From contig NZ_CP083239.1 of NCBI RefSeq assembly GCF_022836935.1, forward strand, positions 4,106,001 through 4,170,000: a DNA stretch of 64,000 nucleotides, in the 5' to 3' direction. Shown here one piece after another: positions 15,556 to 24,092 of the stretch. The notes under the pieces were generated by a model that was not told the DNA's origin, made no database searches, and saw only the letters and a program-made list of their open reading frames with translations. Positions within the stretch are counted from its first letter, which is position 1. Each line of letters begins with the position of its first letter. Both the position numbers and the translations under genes were made by a program. The DNA comes from Ancylobacter polymorphus (GTDB taxonomy: Bacteria > Pseudomonadota > Alphaproteobacteria > Rhizobiales > Xanthobacteraceae).

Positions 15556-16983
15556 TCAGGCTCCCCCAGCCGGCACGGCATAGGGCGAGAGCTCCCGCTT
15601 GAGGAAGCCGCCATCGCCGGCCTCCCCAACGATGCGGCCGTCCTCGACCATCACCTTCCCGCGCAGCAGGGTCATGACCGGCCAGCCGGTCACCGCCATG
15701 CCCTCGTAAGGTGTGTAGTCGGCGCCGTGGTGCATCAGCTCCTGCCGGATCGTCTCCTTGCGGTTGGGGTCCCACAGCACGATGTCGGCGTCGAAGCCGG
15801 GGGCGATGGAGCCCTTCTTCGGGTAGAGGCCGTACATCTTCGCGTGGTTGGTGGAGGTGAGCGCGACGAACTCGTTCAGCGTGATCCGCCCTTCCACCAC
15901 GCCTTTGGAGAACAGGATCTGCAGCCGCGTCTCGACACCGGGAATGCCGTTCGGCACCCAGCGGAACGAGGTGCGGGCCTTCGGATTCAGCTTGCCCATC
16001 TCGCCCGCGTAGAAAAAGGCGCAGTGGTCGGAGGAGAAGGTCTGGAACACGCCGGTGCGGATGCCCTCCCAGATGGCGTCCCAGCTGGCGTGGTCGCGCG
16101 GCGGCGGCGAGCAGACATATTTGCCGCCGCTCTCATCCATGTTGAGGCCCTTCATGTCCTCGGCGGTGAGCGCCACATATTGCGGGCAGGTCTCGCCATA
16201 GACCTTCAGCCCCTTCTGCTGCGCCCAGCGGATTTGCTCCATCGGCTCGCGCCCGGAAACGTGCACGACCATGATCGGCACATCGGTCAGTTCCGCATGG
16301 CTGATGGCGCGGTGGGTGGCCTCGCGTTCCACCGACTGCGGACGGGAAGTGCCATGATAATAGGGTGCGGTCTTGCCCGCCGCCTCCAGCTTCTGCGTCA
16401 TGAAGCGGATGGCGTCATAGCCCTCGCAATGGACCATGACGAGGGCACCGCAGCCGCGCGCGCAGTCGAACACGTCGAGAAGCTGGCGGTCGTTCAGCAC
16501 CAGATCGTCATAGGTCATGAACACCTTGAACGAGGTGTAGCCATCGCCCACCAGCGCCGGCAGTTCCTGCCCCAGCACGCTCGGCGAAGGGTCGGAGATG
16601 ATGAGGTGGAAGCCATAGTCGCAATAGCATTTGCCCTCGGCCTCCTTGTGATAGTCCATCACGCTCTGGCGCAGGCTCGCCCCGCGCGGCTGCAGCGCGA
16701 AGGGCAGCACCGTGGTGTTGCCGCCGGCAATGGCCGAGCGCGTGCCGCTCTCGAAATCATCCGCCATGGCCGGGCCGCCAAAGGCCGGCTGGGCGAGGTG
16801 GACATGGCTGTCGATGCCACCGGGCATGACCAGCAATCCCGAGGCGTCGATCACCTTCGCGCCGCCGGCAAGGCTCTCCGCCACCGCCACGATGCGCCCG
16901 TCGCGGATGCCGACATCGGCGCGCACCGTGTCCGAGGCGGTGACCACCGTGCCTCCGCGTATGACCGTATCGAATTCGTGCAT
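15556..16983 (-). CDS. hydA: Dihydropyrimidinase / D-hydantoinase
   Basis: 475-residue amidohydrolase that opens dihydrouracil and hydantoin rings. The metal-binding motif is GGIDSHVHL, the carboxylated-lysine region is GYTSFKVFMTYDD, further ligands are in VVHVSGREP, and the catalytic-type SSDHCAFF is present. Length and sequence order match the DHPase/hydantoinase family rather than allantoinase. ATG 16983 (MHEFDTVIRGGTVV) is the family-like start; the open frame upstream is not. Ureidoglycolate lyase is downstream. The 210 bp upstream to nikO hold no recognisable gene. Confidence 0.9.
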   Translation of the reverse strand: MHEFDTVIRGGTVVTASDTVRADVGIRDGRIVAVAESLAGGAKVIDASGLLVMPGGIDSHVHLAQPAFGGPAMADDFESGTRSAIAGGNTTVLPFALQPRGASLRQSVMDYHKEAEGKCYCDYGFHLIISDPSPSVLGQELPALVGDGYTSFKVFMTYDDLVLNDRQLLDVFDCARGCGALVMVHCEGYDAIRFMTQKLEAAGKTAPYYHGTSRPQSVEREATHRAISHAELTDVPIMVVHVSGREPMEQIRWAQQKGLKVYGETCPQYVALTAEDMKGLNMDESGGKYVCSPPPRDHASWDAIWEGIRTGVFQTFSSDHCAFFYAGEMGKLNPKARTSFRWVPNGIPGVETRLQILFSKGVVEGRITLNEFVALTSTNHAKMYGLYPKKGSIAPGFDADIVLWDPNRKETIRQELMHHGADYTPYEGMAVTGWPVMTLLRGKVMVEDGRIVGEAGDGGFLKRELSPYAVPAGGA

Positions 16984-17193
16984 GGGTGCCTCGCTGGCTG
17001 GGTTGGGGGACGCGGCTCCGCCGGCACGCGCCCGCCTGCAAGTCGCGCACCACCCTGCAGCGGCTAAGGGCGCACCGCGATCCCTCGCACGCGCCGCAGC
17101 CGCGCAGCGTCCGGAGGGCGCGGCTTCCGCCCGTTTGGGGTCAGCCACCGCCTCCCGGTTAGGCAGGGGTACGACAGCCCCCCCCGCCCGCCC

Positions 17194-17910
17194 CTAGCTC
17201 TCGGCCACGGGATGGATGTGCGGATGCGAATGGGTATGGCTGTGCGGGTGGCTGTGCAGCGCGGCCGAGATGAGCCGCCCGCCCTCGATCGCCATCGCCC
17301 GCGTTGCCAGCTCGGCGATGAAGCCGTCATCATGCGACACCAGCAGCATGGCGCCGGGAAAGGCGTGCAAGGCCGCCCGCAGGCGCTTTCCGTTCGCGGC
17401 GTCGACCCCGTTGGTGGGCTCGTCGAGCAGCAGCACGTCCGGCTTCATCGCCAGCAGCCCGGCGAGGCAGACGAGACGTTTCTCGCCGCCGGAAAGCCGA
17501 TGGCTGATGCGCGGCGCCAGCGCGGCGATCCCCAGCATCGCCAGCACCTCCTCGGCGCGGCGCAAGGCCTCCGTCTGGGTGCAGCCGAGATTGAGCGGGC
17601 CGAAGGCGACATCCTCGATCACGCTCGGGCAGAACAGCTGGTCGTCGCTGTCCTGAAAGAGATAGCCGAGGCGCGGGCGCAGGGCGCGAAAGTCGCGCTC
17701 GCGATGGCAGGCCGTGCCGAACAGACGGACCTGCCCGGCACTCGGACGCTCCAACCCCACCAGCGTGCGCAGCAGCGTGGTCTTGCCCGCCCCGTTCGGC
17801 CCGACAATGGCGAGCCGCTCCCCGGCCACAAGGGAGAGGTTCACCCGGCTGAGCACAGCGGCGCCGTCGCGGACGACGGTGATCTCTTCAAGCGCAAGCA
17901 GAACGCTCAT
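17194..17910 (-). CDS. nikO: Nickel ECF transporter ATPase NikO with His-rich tail
   Basis: 238-residue ATP-binding subunit of an energy-coupling-factor metal transporter. Walker A GPNGAGKT is at 37-44, the Q-loop region YLFQDSDDQLF is characteristic of CbiO/NikO, and the signature LSGGEKR and Walker B LLLDEPTNGVD follow. The C-terminus carries six HS/HP/HT/HI repeats (HSHPHSHTHSHPHIH, about residues 219-233), a likely metal-binding tail. Its start overlaps the nikQ stop by four bases. It is the last gene of nikKMLQO and powers nickel uptake through NikM. Confidence 0.92.
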   Translation of the reverse strand: MSVLLALEEITVVRDGAAVLSRVNLSLVAGERLAIVGPNGAGKTTLLRTLVGLERPSAGQVRLFGTACHRERDFRALRPRLGYLFQDSDDQLFCPSVIEDVAFGPLNLGCTQTEALRRAEEVLAMLGIAALAPRISHRLSGGEKRLVCLAGLLAMKPDVLLLDEPTNGVDAANGKRLRAALHAFPGAMLLVSHDDGFIAELATRAMAIEGGRLISAALHSHPHSHTHSHPHIHPVAES

Positions 17911-18632
17911 AGCCGGTCCGCCAGGGTAAGGGCGAGCCCGAAAGCCAGCGCCGCCGTCATCCCGGCCCAGTCGCGGCGTGTCGGCGGCGGCAAGGCGAGG
18001 CGCGGAAAGCGGCCCTCATAGCCCCGGCACAGCATCGCCTCCTCCACGCGCTGCGCCCGCGCCAGCGCCCGCACCAGCAGCATGCCGACGAGATGGCCAT
18101 AGCTGCGCCAGCTGTGGCGGTTCGAGCCCGGGCGGAAGCCGCGCACCCGCATCGCTTCCAGCAGCCGTCGCGCCTCGTCGCGGATGAGCGCGAGATAGCG
18201 CGCCGTGAGCACGAACAGCCGCACCAGCGTCTCCGGCACATGGAGCCCGCGCAGCGCGCCGCCCAGCCCGGCCGGCTCCACCGCGCCGAGCAGGCCGACA
18301 AGGACAAGCACCGAGGCCGACACCTTGGCGGCGATCAGCGCCGCCCGCGCCACGCCCTCAACGCTCGCGGTGAGCGGGCCGAGCGCAAACAGCGGCTGTC
18401 CCGGCAGGGTGAACGGCAAGGTGGCGAAGAGCAGCAGCAGGAAGCCCTCCACATGCAGCAGGCGCCGCCACAGCTTCGCCTCCGGCCGGGAAAAGGCCAC
18501 CGCCAGCGCGACACAGCCCAGCGCCGCCAGCGCGACGGGAAGCCGGTGCAATTGCGACAGGCAGGCAATGAGGACGAAGGCGCCGACGAGGCGCAGGCGC
18601 AGATCGCCGGTCGCGGCGGCGTCGGTCTTCAT
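17907..18632 (-). CDS. nikQ: ECF transporter transmembrane subunit NikQ (CbiQ family)
   Basis: 241-residue membrane protein with about five hydrophobic segments. It carries the CbiQ/EcfT signature region with two Ala-Arg-Gly-like coupling helices: LLEAMRVRGFRPG and RVEEAMLCRGYEGRF, which contact the ATPase. ATG 18632 overlaps the stop of the upstream nikL (ATGA), and its own end overlaps nikO, so the three are translationally coupled. It links ATP hydrolysis by NikO to the nickel-binding NikM. Confidence 0.9.
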   Translation of the reverse strand: MKTDAAATGDLRLRLVGAFVLIACLSQLHRLPVALAALGCVALAVAFSRPEAKLWRRLLHVEGFLLLLFATLPFTLPGQPLFALGPLTASVEGVARAALIAAKVSASVLVLVGLLGAVEPAGLGGALRGLHVPETLVRLFVLTARYLALIRDEARRLLEAMRVRGFRPGSNRHSWRSYGHLVGMLLVRALARAQRVEEAMLCRGYEGRFPRLALPPPTRRDWAGMTAALAFGLALTLADRL

Positions 18633-19180
18633 GTGCGCCGCCCCTTCGCCCACAGCGCCATGCCGGCGAGGCCGAGGATGAGGAAGATGCCGGACATCAC
18701 ATCGGCGAGGCGCAGGCGGTCGTCCATCTGCTCGATCCGCTCCATCAGCGGCGTCACCTGCCGCTGCACCGCCGCTTCGACCAGCGCGGCCAGCCGCGCG
18801 TCGCCCGGCGCTTCCACCGCCGGTGCAGCACCGTCCGCAAGCGGGGGCAGCAGGGCGGCCGCGCCACCGAAACGCGACGCCGGCAGCGTCGCGGCCGCGA
18901 CATGGCCCTCGCGCGTGTCGACCGTCACCGTGGCATCAACGGGCGGCTGCGGCACGGGGAAGGCGAAGCGCCCCTCCCCGTCCGTCGTCCCGGAGTCGAG
19001 CGCGGTCCCGGCGGGGTCCTTCGCCGTCCACACCGCCCCGGCCGCGCGGCCGCCGCCGATGAAGAAGGCGTAGCCCGTCACCTCCGCGCCTTCCACCGTG
19101 GCGAAGACCTTCAGCTTGTGCGCCTGCGCCGGGCCGGCGAAGGCCAGTGCCAGCAGGAGCGGCAGCAGCAGCCGGATCAT
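18629..19180 (-). CDS. nikL: NikL accessory component of nickel ECF transporter
   Basis: 183-residue protein with an N-terminal signal peptide (MIRLLLPLLLALAFAGPAQA), a periplasmic beta-sandwich-like domain beginning HKLKVFATVEG, an amphipathic coiled segment (about 130-155), and one C-terminal transmembrane helix (SGIFLILGLAGMALWA). This topology corresponds to NikL, which with NikK replaces NikN in some nickel ECF systems (known from comparative genomics). ATG 19180 overlaps the nikM stop by four bases. The mature N-terminal His is a candidate metal ligand. Its exact role is not established. Confidence 0.8.
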   Translation of the reverse strand: MIRLLLPLLLALAFAGPAQAHKLKVFATVEGAEVTGYAFFIGGGRAAGAVWTAKDPAGTALDSGTTDGEGRFAFPVPQPPVDATVTVDTREGHVAAATLPASRFGGAAALLPPLADGAAPAVEAPGDARLAALVEAAVQRQVTPLMERIEQMDDRLRLADVMSGIFLILGLAGMALWAKGRRT

Positions 19181-19791
19181 GACGTGACGGGCCTCAAGGC
19201 CTCGGGCTGCACGCGGGCGAGGAAGGACACCACCGCGCCGGTGACGAAGGCTTCCACAAGTGCGAGCGGCAGATAGGTGGCGATGACCACGCGCGACGCC
19301 GGGGCGAAATCGCTCGACGACAGCCACAGCGCCAGCGCCACCATGGCCCCCGTGCCGAGCACCGCCAGCGCCCCCGCCGCCGCCCCGGCGGCGAAACGCA
19401 GTGAGGGGCGCGGCGTGGAACGGATCACCGGCCCCAGCGCCATGCCGCACAGCACGCCCGGCAGCGCGATGTTCACCGTGTTCACCCCCAGCGTGGTCAG
19501 CCCCCCGAAGCCGAACAGCAGCGTCTGCAACAACAGGGCCACCAGCACGGCGAGAAAGGTGGCGGGCCCCAGCATCACCCCCATCAGCCCAGCCAGCAGC
19601 AGATGCACGCTCGACGGCCCCACCGGCACCGCGACCAGCGAGCCCGCAAAGAACGCGGCGGCCAGAAGCGCGGTGCGCGGGATCATCCGCTCATCGAGCC
19701 ACCGCAGCCCCAGCGCCACGCCGCCGGCGGCGAGGAGACCGCCGCCGATGAGCACGGGCGCGGAAAGCAGGCCGTCGGGAATGTGGGCCAT
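19177..19791 (-). CDS. nikM: Nickel ECF transporter substrate-binding membrane component NikM
   Basis: 204-residue CbiM/NikM-family membrane protein with about six hydrophobic segments. The N-terminus is MAHIPDG. In this family the N-terminal amine and the second-residue His bind the metal, so removal of Met would give Ala-His-Ile with His at position 2. The conserved internal His is in PVGPSSVHLLLAGLMGVMLG. It sits between nikK (4-bp gap) and nikL (4-bp overlap). Confidence 0.92.
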   Translation of the reverse strand: MAHIPDGLLSAPVLIGGGLLAAGGVALGLRWLDERMIPRTALLAAAFFAGSLVAVPVGPSSVHLLLAGLMGVMLGPATFLAVLVALLLQTLLFGFGGLTTLGVNTVNIALPGVLCGMALGPVIRSTPRPSLRFAAGAAAGALAVLGTGAMVALALWLSSSDFAPASRVVIATYLPLALVEAFVTGAVVSFLARVQPEALRPVTS

Positions 19792-19795
19792 ACGG

Positions 19796-20575
19796 CTACT
19801 TTCTGACCATATCGGTCGCCTTCACCCAGATCAGCGCGCCCTCTTCCACCGGAACCTCCTTGCCCTCGGGCGAGGTCATCGGCGTGTCGCCTTCCAGAAG
19901 CGCGGCGAAGCCCCACCAGCCCGCGCGCGGCATGGCATAGGTGAAGGTGCCATTGGCGTCGGCCTTGATCACCTGCGTCACGAAGGCGTCGTTGGGCGGC
20001 GTCACCGTGCCGTCATTGATGAACTCGACCTCGACTTCGGCGAAGGGCACCGGCTTGCCGCCCTTCAGCACCACGCCGGTGAAGACATTGCCGGTCCACA
20101 ACCCGGTCGGTCGGGTCAGCGGCTGGATTTCCACCGGCAGGCCCACCAACGCGTCCCAGCCCTCGCCGGAGGCATAGGAATCCACCGTCACCTTGGCGTA
20201 ATGGACGATGTACTTGCCCTCGGAAGGCTCCCAATAGGGCTGCGGCTCGACATAGAAGATCGCCGCGCCGGGCTCCTTCATGTCGTAGCTCAGCGTCCAG
20301 GCGCTCTTGCCGTCCACCGGTTTCTCGGTGATCCGCCCGAGAAGATCGGTCGCCTTGCCGCCGGCCAGCACACCCATCTTTGCCGGCTTCTTCATCTCCA
20401 TGACCGGCGCACCCTCGACCGGATGGGTAAACACCATCTCCACGCTCACCGCGCCGCCCTCGGGCAGCACGTCGGCAGAGGGGATGATCTCCTGGAAATG
20501 CGCCAACGCCGGCACCGCCATCAACGGCAGGGCGAACACAGCGGCAATGAGGCCGGAACGGTGGGGGGCGGACAC
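19796..20575 (-). CDS. nikK: DUF4198 nickel-uptake periplasmic protein NikK
   Basis: 259-residue exported protein of the DUF4198 family, found with nickel ECF transporters as NikK. A signal peptide (SGLIAAVFALPLMAVPALA) is followed by mature HFQEIIPSADVL, so a histidine probably heads the mature protein. Two beta-sandwich-like parts follow, including GWWGFAALLEGD. GTG 20575 is preferred because AGGAGGT lies six bases upstream; the longer open frame (to 20653) would overlap the NikR operator. It is the first gene of nikKMLQO and is controlled by the operator at 20588-20615. Confidence 0.85.
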   Translation of the reverse strand: MSAPHRSGLIAAVFALPLMAVPALAHFQEIIPSADVLPEGGAVSVEMVFTHPVEGAPVMEMKKPAKMGVLAGGKATDLLGRITEKPVDGKSAWTLSYDMKEPGAAIFYVEPQPYWEPSEGKYIVHYAKVTVDSYASGEGWDALVGLPVEIQPLTRPTGLWTGNVFTGVVLKGGKPVPFAEVEVEFINDGTVTPPNDAFVTQVIKADANGTFTYAMPRAGWWGFAALLEGDTPMTSPEGKEVPVEEGALIWVKATDMVRK

Positions 20576-20587
20576 GCGGCACCTCCT

Positions 20588-20615
20588 GTATGAATAACGG
20601 GATAAAAAATCATAC
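20588..20615. promoter_or_regulatory. Canonical NikR operator GTATGA-N16-TCATAC
   Basis: Exact match to the experimentally known NikR site: GTATGA 20588-20593, 16 bp, TCATAC 20610-20615. It lies immediately upstream of nikK, touching its Shine-Dalgarno sequence, and about 105 bp before nikR, so it can control both. Confidence 0.93.
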
Positions 20616-20720
20616 ATCCGTAACGATGCGCGACAAGCACAAAAAGTAGGCAAAAGCTAAAAAGTCTTGCGGAAATCAAGGTGATAACCTAGTTTCCATC
20701 CCACCGGGAGGGGCGCTTCC

Positions 20721-21194
20721 ATGCAGCGGATCACCATCGCCATCGACGACGATCTGGCCGCGCAGCTGGATGCGTTCATCGAGCGGAGCGGCGCGGCAAG
20801 CCGCTCGGAGGCCATACGCGACATGGTACGGCGCGGCCTTTCCGCCCGGCCGGACGGGCCGGACGGCGCCGCCTGTTTCGGCGTCATCAGTTGCACCATC
20901 GACCAGTCGGTGCGCAACCTCGCCGCGCGCGTGCCGCAGGGGCGGCTGGAGCGGCACGACCAGACGGTGGCCGCCCTTTCCGTGCCGCTCGACCACACCA
21001 CCTCGGTGGATGTCACGGTCATGCGCGGCGAGGTCGGCGACATCGCGGCCTATGCGCAGGCGCTGTTTCTGGAAAGGGGCGTGATGCATGGCGCGCTCAG
21101 CCTCATCCCGGTGGCGCAGGACGAGTCCCACCATGTCCACAACCACGGCTCCCCGCACGCCCACACCCATGTGCGGGTGAAAAGCGGGTTCTAG
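20721..21194 (+). CDS. nikR: NikR-like nickel regulator with altered metal site and His-rich tail
   Basis: 157-residue ribbon-helix-helix regulator. The N-terminus MQRITIAIDDDLAAQLD and SRSEAIRDMVRRGL align without gaps to E. coli NikR, followed by an ACT-like metal-sensing domain (GEVGDIAAYAQALFLERGVMHG). Counting from Met1, the four E. coli high-affinity nickel ligands His76, His87, His89 and Cys95 are here Leu76, Ser87, Pro89 and Ser95. Only His79 and His92 remain nearby. Instead there is a C-terminal extension (about 136-157) with seven histidines in HHVHNHGSPHAHTH. The exact NikR operator next door supports DNA specificity. How it senses nickel is open. Confidence 0.85.
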   Translation: MQRITIAIDDDLAAQLDAFIERSGAASRSEAIRDMVRRGLSARPDGPDGAACFGVISCTIDQSVRNLAARVPQGRLERHDQTVAALSVPLDHTTSVDVTVMRGEVGDIAAYAQALFLERGVMHGALSLIPVAQDESHHVHNHGSPHAHTHVRVKSGF

Positions 21195-21202
21195 ATGTGA
21201 GA

Positions 21203-21228
21203 AAGGCGCGCCCTCGCGAGCGCGCCTT
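21203..21228. terminator. Bidirectional hairpin after nikR
   Basis: 9-bp stem AAGGCGCGC / GCGCGCCTT with an 8-nt loop, between convergent nikR and the GlsB-type gene. Confidence 0.6.
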
Positions 21229-21253
21229 CCACGGACGATAACGGGCCGTCGCG

Positions 21254-21505
21254 TCAGTTTCGTATCGCGCGGACCAGCCCGATCAGGATGCACGCCCCGA
21301 GCACGCCGGCGACGAGATAGCCGATCCAGCCGCCGAAGCCGACGCCGATCAGGCCGAACAGGAAGCTCGCCACCGCCGCGCCGATGATGCCGAGCACGAT
21401 GTTCATGAAGATACCAGTGCCGGTCTTCATGATGGCGGAAGCAATCCACCCCGCCAGACCGCCGATGATGATGGCGGCGATCCAGCCAATCTGTGCGTCT
21501 TCCAT
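21254..21505 (-). CDS. GlsB/YeaQ/YmgE family stress membrane protein
   Basis: 83-residue transglycosylase-associated (Tag) family protein with three glycine-rich transmembrane segments: GWIAAIIIGGLAGWIASAIM, IFMNIVLGIIGAAVASFLF and FGGWIGYLVAGVLGACILIGLV. The family is small, envelope located and stress induced; its mechanism is unknown. ATG 21505 lies 39 bp after an exact EcfG-type promoter, and the longer open frame upstream begins before that promoter, which supports this start. Confidence 0.88.
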   Translation of the reverse strand: MEDAQIGWIAAIIIGGLAGWIASAIMKTGTGIFMNIVLGIIGAAVASFLFGLIGVGFGGWIGYLVAGVLGACILIGLVRAIRN

Positions 21506-21543
21506 GCGATTTCTCCCAGAACCCCGGTTGGAAACGCTGAGAA

Positions 21544-21568
21544 AACGCCTGGGCCGGCGGGCCGTTCC
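21544..21568 (-). promoter_or_regulatory. EcfG-type promoter for GlsB-family gene
   Basis: On the minus strand GGAAC (21568-21564), 16 bp, CGTT (21547-21544). Exact consensus, 39 bp upstream of the start codon. Confidence 0.75.
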
Positions 21569-21608
21569 CGGCGTGGCGCGGCCGGCGCCGGTATTTTTAG
21601 CGCAGGCG

Positions 21609-23132
21609 TCACTCCGCGGCCGCGGCCCGCGCCTTGGCGCCGACCGCGCGGCCGGCCTCGGCGGGCCGGGGCAGCCCGGCATGGGCGGTGGCGAGCGCGT
21701 TCAGCTTGGTGAGGATTGACGCTGGCGCCGGGCAGGCGCGGCCGGCCTTGCTGTCGACATGCAGCAGCATGTGTTCGCCGGTGGCGACTTCGCGGCGCTC
21801 CGGGCCGGCGAACAGCCGGTGGAAGACATGCAGGCGCTTCTCGTCGGCGCCGAGGATCTGCGTCGTGCACAAAAGCGCCTCGCCCAGCTTCGCCTCGTCG
21901 AGATGCCGCAGATGGGTTTCCACCGTGTAGTAGCTGTGCCCGCCCTCGACATAGGCGAGATCGACGCCGATCAGCCGCAGCAACGCGTCCGTCGTGTCGC
22001 CGAAGACGTGGAGATAGCGGAACTCGGTCATGTGGCCATTATAATCGAGCCAGGCCGGCGAAACGCGGGTCTCCAGCAGTTCGAGCGGTGCGGCACTGTC
22101 GACGGCAACGGGCGGCGTGCCCGCCTGCGCCCATAGACGTTGCTCAAAGTCCTTCAGCAGTTGCCCCGCACCCCAGCCCTCCCCGCCCCGGCTGGCCTTC
22201 AGCGCCTGCACGATGCCGACAAGGTTCTCGTCGCGGATGCGCTCCAGCTCGCGAATGGAGAGGCCGCCCGCCTGCGCGTCGGACTGCGCGCCGATCTTCT
22301 CGACCAGCGCCTCGTCGAGATCGACCACATCGGTCAGCTTGGTCCACGGCCATTGCAGGCAGGGGCCGAACTGGGCGAGGAAATGGCGCATGCCGGCCTC
22401 GCCGCCGGCGATGCGGTAGGTCTGGAACAGGCCCATCTGCGCCCAGCGCAGGCCGAAGGAATAGCGGATTACATCATCCAGCGTCTCGACATCGCAGATG
22501 TCGTCCTTGATCAGCCACAGCGCCTCGCGCCACAGCGCCTCTAGCAGCCGGTCGCCGACAAAGGCCTCGATCTCGCGGGCGATCACCACGCCCTTCATGC
22601 CGATGGCGTCGAGAACGGCCTTCGCCCGCTCGATCGTTTCCGGCGCGGTGTCCACGCCGCCGACGATCTCCACCAGCGGCAGCAGATAGACCGGGTTGTA
22701 GGGGTGGGCGACGAAGAGCCGTTCGGGATGGGACAGCCCCGCCTGAAGCTCGCTTGGCTTGAGGCCGGAAGTGGAGGAGCCGATGAGCGCGCCGGCGGGC
22801 GCGGCGGCGTCGATTTCCGCCAGCACGCGACGCTTGAGATCGAGCCGCTCGGGCACGCTCTCCTGCACCCATTCCGCCCCCGCCACCGCCTCGGCGAGGC
22901 TGGCGCAGAAGGTGAGCGTGCCACGCTTGGGCAGCGGCGCGCCGGTGAGCCGGCCATAGGCGCGCTCGGCATTGGCCAGCACCTCGGCGACGATGCGCTC
23001 CGCCTCCGGGTGCGGATCGAACACCTTCACATCGATGCCGGCGAGCAGGAAGCGGGCGATCCAGCCGCCGCCGATGACGCCGCCGCCGATGCAGGCGGCG
23101 CGGGAGATGGGAGAAAGGGCGAACATCGGCAT
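21609..23132 (-). CDS. L-carnitine dehydrogenase fused to a thioesterase
   Basis: 507-residue bifunctional enzyme. Residues about 10-320 are a 3-hydroxyacyl-CoA-dehydrogenase-type NAD enzyme (Rossmann IGGGVIGGGWIARF, GSSTSGLKPSEL, VAHPYNPVYLLPLVE) of the carnitine 3-dehydrogenase group. Residues about 345-480 are a hot-dog thioesterase (LDYNGHMTEFRYLHVF) of the kind proposed to hydrolyse betainyl-CoA. Together they oxidise L-carnitine to 3-dehydrocarnitine and release glycine betaine after the cleavage enzyme acts. The gene starts four bases after the upstream cleavage-enzyme gene. ATG 23126 is an equally plausible start. Confidence 0.85.
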   Translation of the reverse strand: MPMFALSPISRAACIGGGVIGGGWIARFLLAGIDVKVFDPHPEAERIVAEVLANAERAYGRLTGAPLPKRGTLTFCASLAEAVAGAEWVQESVPERLDLKRRVLAEIDAAAPAGALIGSSTSGLKPSELQAGLSHPERLFVAHPYNPVYLLPLVEIVGGVDTAPETIERAKAVLDAIGMKGVVIAREIEAFVGDRLLEALWREALWLIKDDICDVETLDDVIRYSFGLRWAQMGLFQTYRIAGGEAGMRHFLAQFGPCLQWPWTKLTDVVDLDEALVEKIGAQSDAQAGGLSIRELERIRDENLVGIVQALKASRGGEGWGAGQLLKDFEQRLWAQAGTPPVAVDSAAPLELLETRVSPAWLDYNGHMTEFRYLHVFGDTTDALLRLIGVDLAYVEGGHSYYTVETHLRHLDEAKLGEALLCTTQILGADEKRLHVFHRLFAGPERREVATGEHMLLHVDSKAGRACPAPASILTKLNALATAHAGLPRPAEAGRAVGAKARAAAAE

Positions 23133-23136
23133 TTCC

Positions 23137-24039
23137 TCAGCGCTTCACCAGCTTGAGCTTCTCGCGCACCTCGGCCGGGCCGATGATCCGCGCGCCCATA
23201 TTCGTCACCACATTCGCGGCCTTTTCCACCAGCTGCGCATTGGTGGCGAGCTGGCCCTTGCCGACATAGAGATTGTCTTCCAGCCCGACACGGACATTGC
23301 CGCCCGCGAGCACGGCGGCGGCGGGATAGGCCATGGCGTTGCGGCCGATGGAGAAGGCGGAGAAGGTCCAGCCGGCGGGCACATTGTTGACCATCGCCAG
23401 ATACGTGTTGAGGTCGTCCGGCGCGCCCCAGGGGATGCCCATGCACAGCTGGATCAGCACCGGGTCCTCGATCAGCCCTTCCTCGGCGAGTTGCTTGGCG
23501 AACCAGAGGTGGCCGGTGTCGAAGGCCTCGATCTCCGGGCGCACGCCCAGCGCCGTCATCTGCCGCGCCATCTCGCGCAGCATGGAGGGCGTGTTGGTCA
23601 TGACATAATCGCCGAGATTGAAGTTCATCGTGCCGCAATCGAGCGTGCAGATTTCCGGCAGGCAATCGGCGACATGGGCGACGCGCTCGGTGGCGCCGGC
23701 CATGTCGGTGGCCTTCTCGTTCAGCGGAAACGGCGCCTCGACATGGCCGAAGACGAGGTCGCCGCCCATGCCGGCGGTGAGGTTCAGCACCACGTCGACT
23801 TCCGCCGCGCGGATGCGGTCGGTGACCTCGCGATAGAGGTCGCGCCGGCGGGAGGCCGCGCCGGTCTCGGGATCGCGCACATGGCAATGCACCACCGCCG
23901 CGCCGGCCTTGGCCGCGTCGATCGCGCTCGAAGCGATCTCCTGCGGGGTCACCGGCACATGCGAAGAGCGGCCGGTGGTGTCGCCGGCGCCGGTGACGGC
24001 GCAGGTGATGAAGACATCGCGATTCATCGACAAGGGCAT
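23137..24039 (-). CDS. Beta-keto acid cleavage enzyme (dehydrocarnitine cleavage)
   Basis: 300-residue TIM-barrel zinc enzyme of the BKACE (DUF849) family. Metal-binding His51 and His53 are in VVHCHVRDPETG; ITCAVTGAG at the N-terminus and the C-terminal GLEDNLYVGKG are typical. BKACEs transfer a beta-keto acid fragment to acetyl-CoA; next to carnitine dehydrogenase the expected reaction is 3-dehydrocarnitine plus acetyl-CoA to betainyl-CoA and acetoacetate. ATG 24039 is preceded by GGAG at eight bases; ATG 24027 is possible. It is first in the operon and divergent from a CdhR-like activator. Confidence 0.88.
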   Translation of the reverse strand: MPLSMNRDVFITCAVTGAGDTTGRSSHVPVTPQEIASSAIDAAKAGAAVVHCHVRDPETGAASRRRDLYREVTDRIRAAEVDVVLNLTAGMGGDLVFGHVEAPFPLNEKATDMAGATERVAHVADCLPEICTLDCGTMNFNLGDYVMTNTPSMLREMARQMTALGVRPEIEAFDTGHLWFAKQLAEEGLIEDPVLIQLCMGIPWGAPDDLNTYLAMVNNVPAGWTFSAFSIGRNAMAYPAAAVLAGGNVRVGLEDNLYVGKGQLATNAQLVEKAANVVTNMGARIIGPAEVREKLKLVKR

Positions 24040-24092
24040 CGGAAGGGCTCCTGAACTCGTGCAGGGAGCTTGACGGCAAAGCGAAGTCGTGA

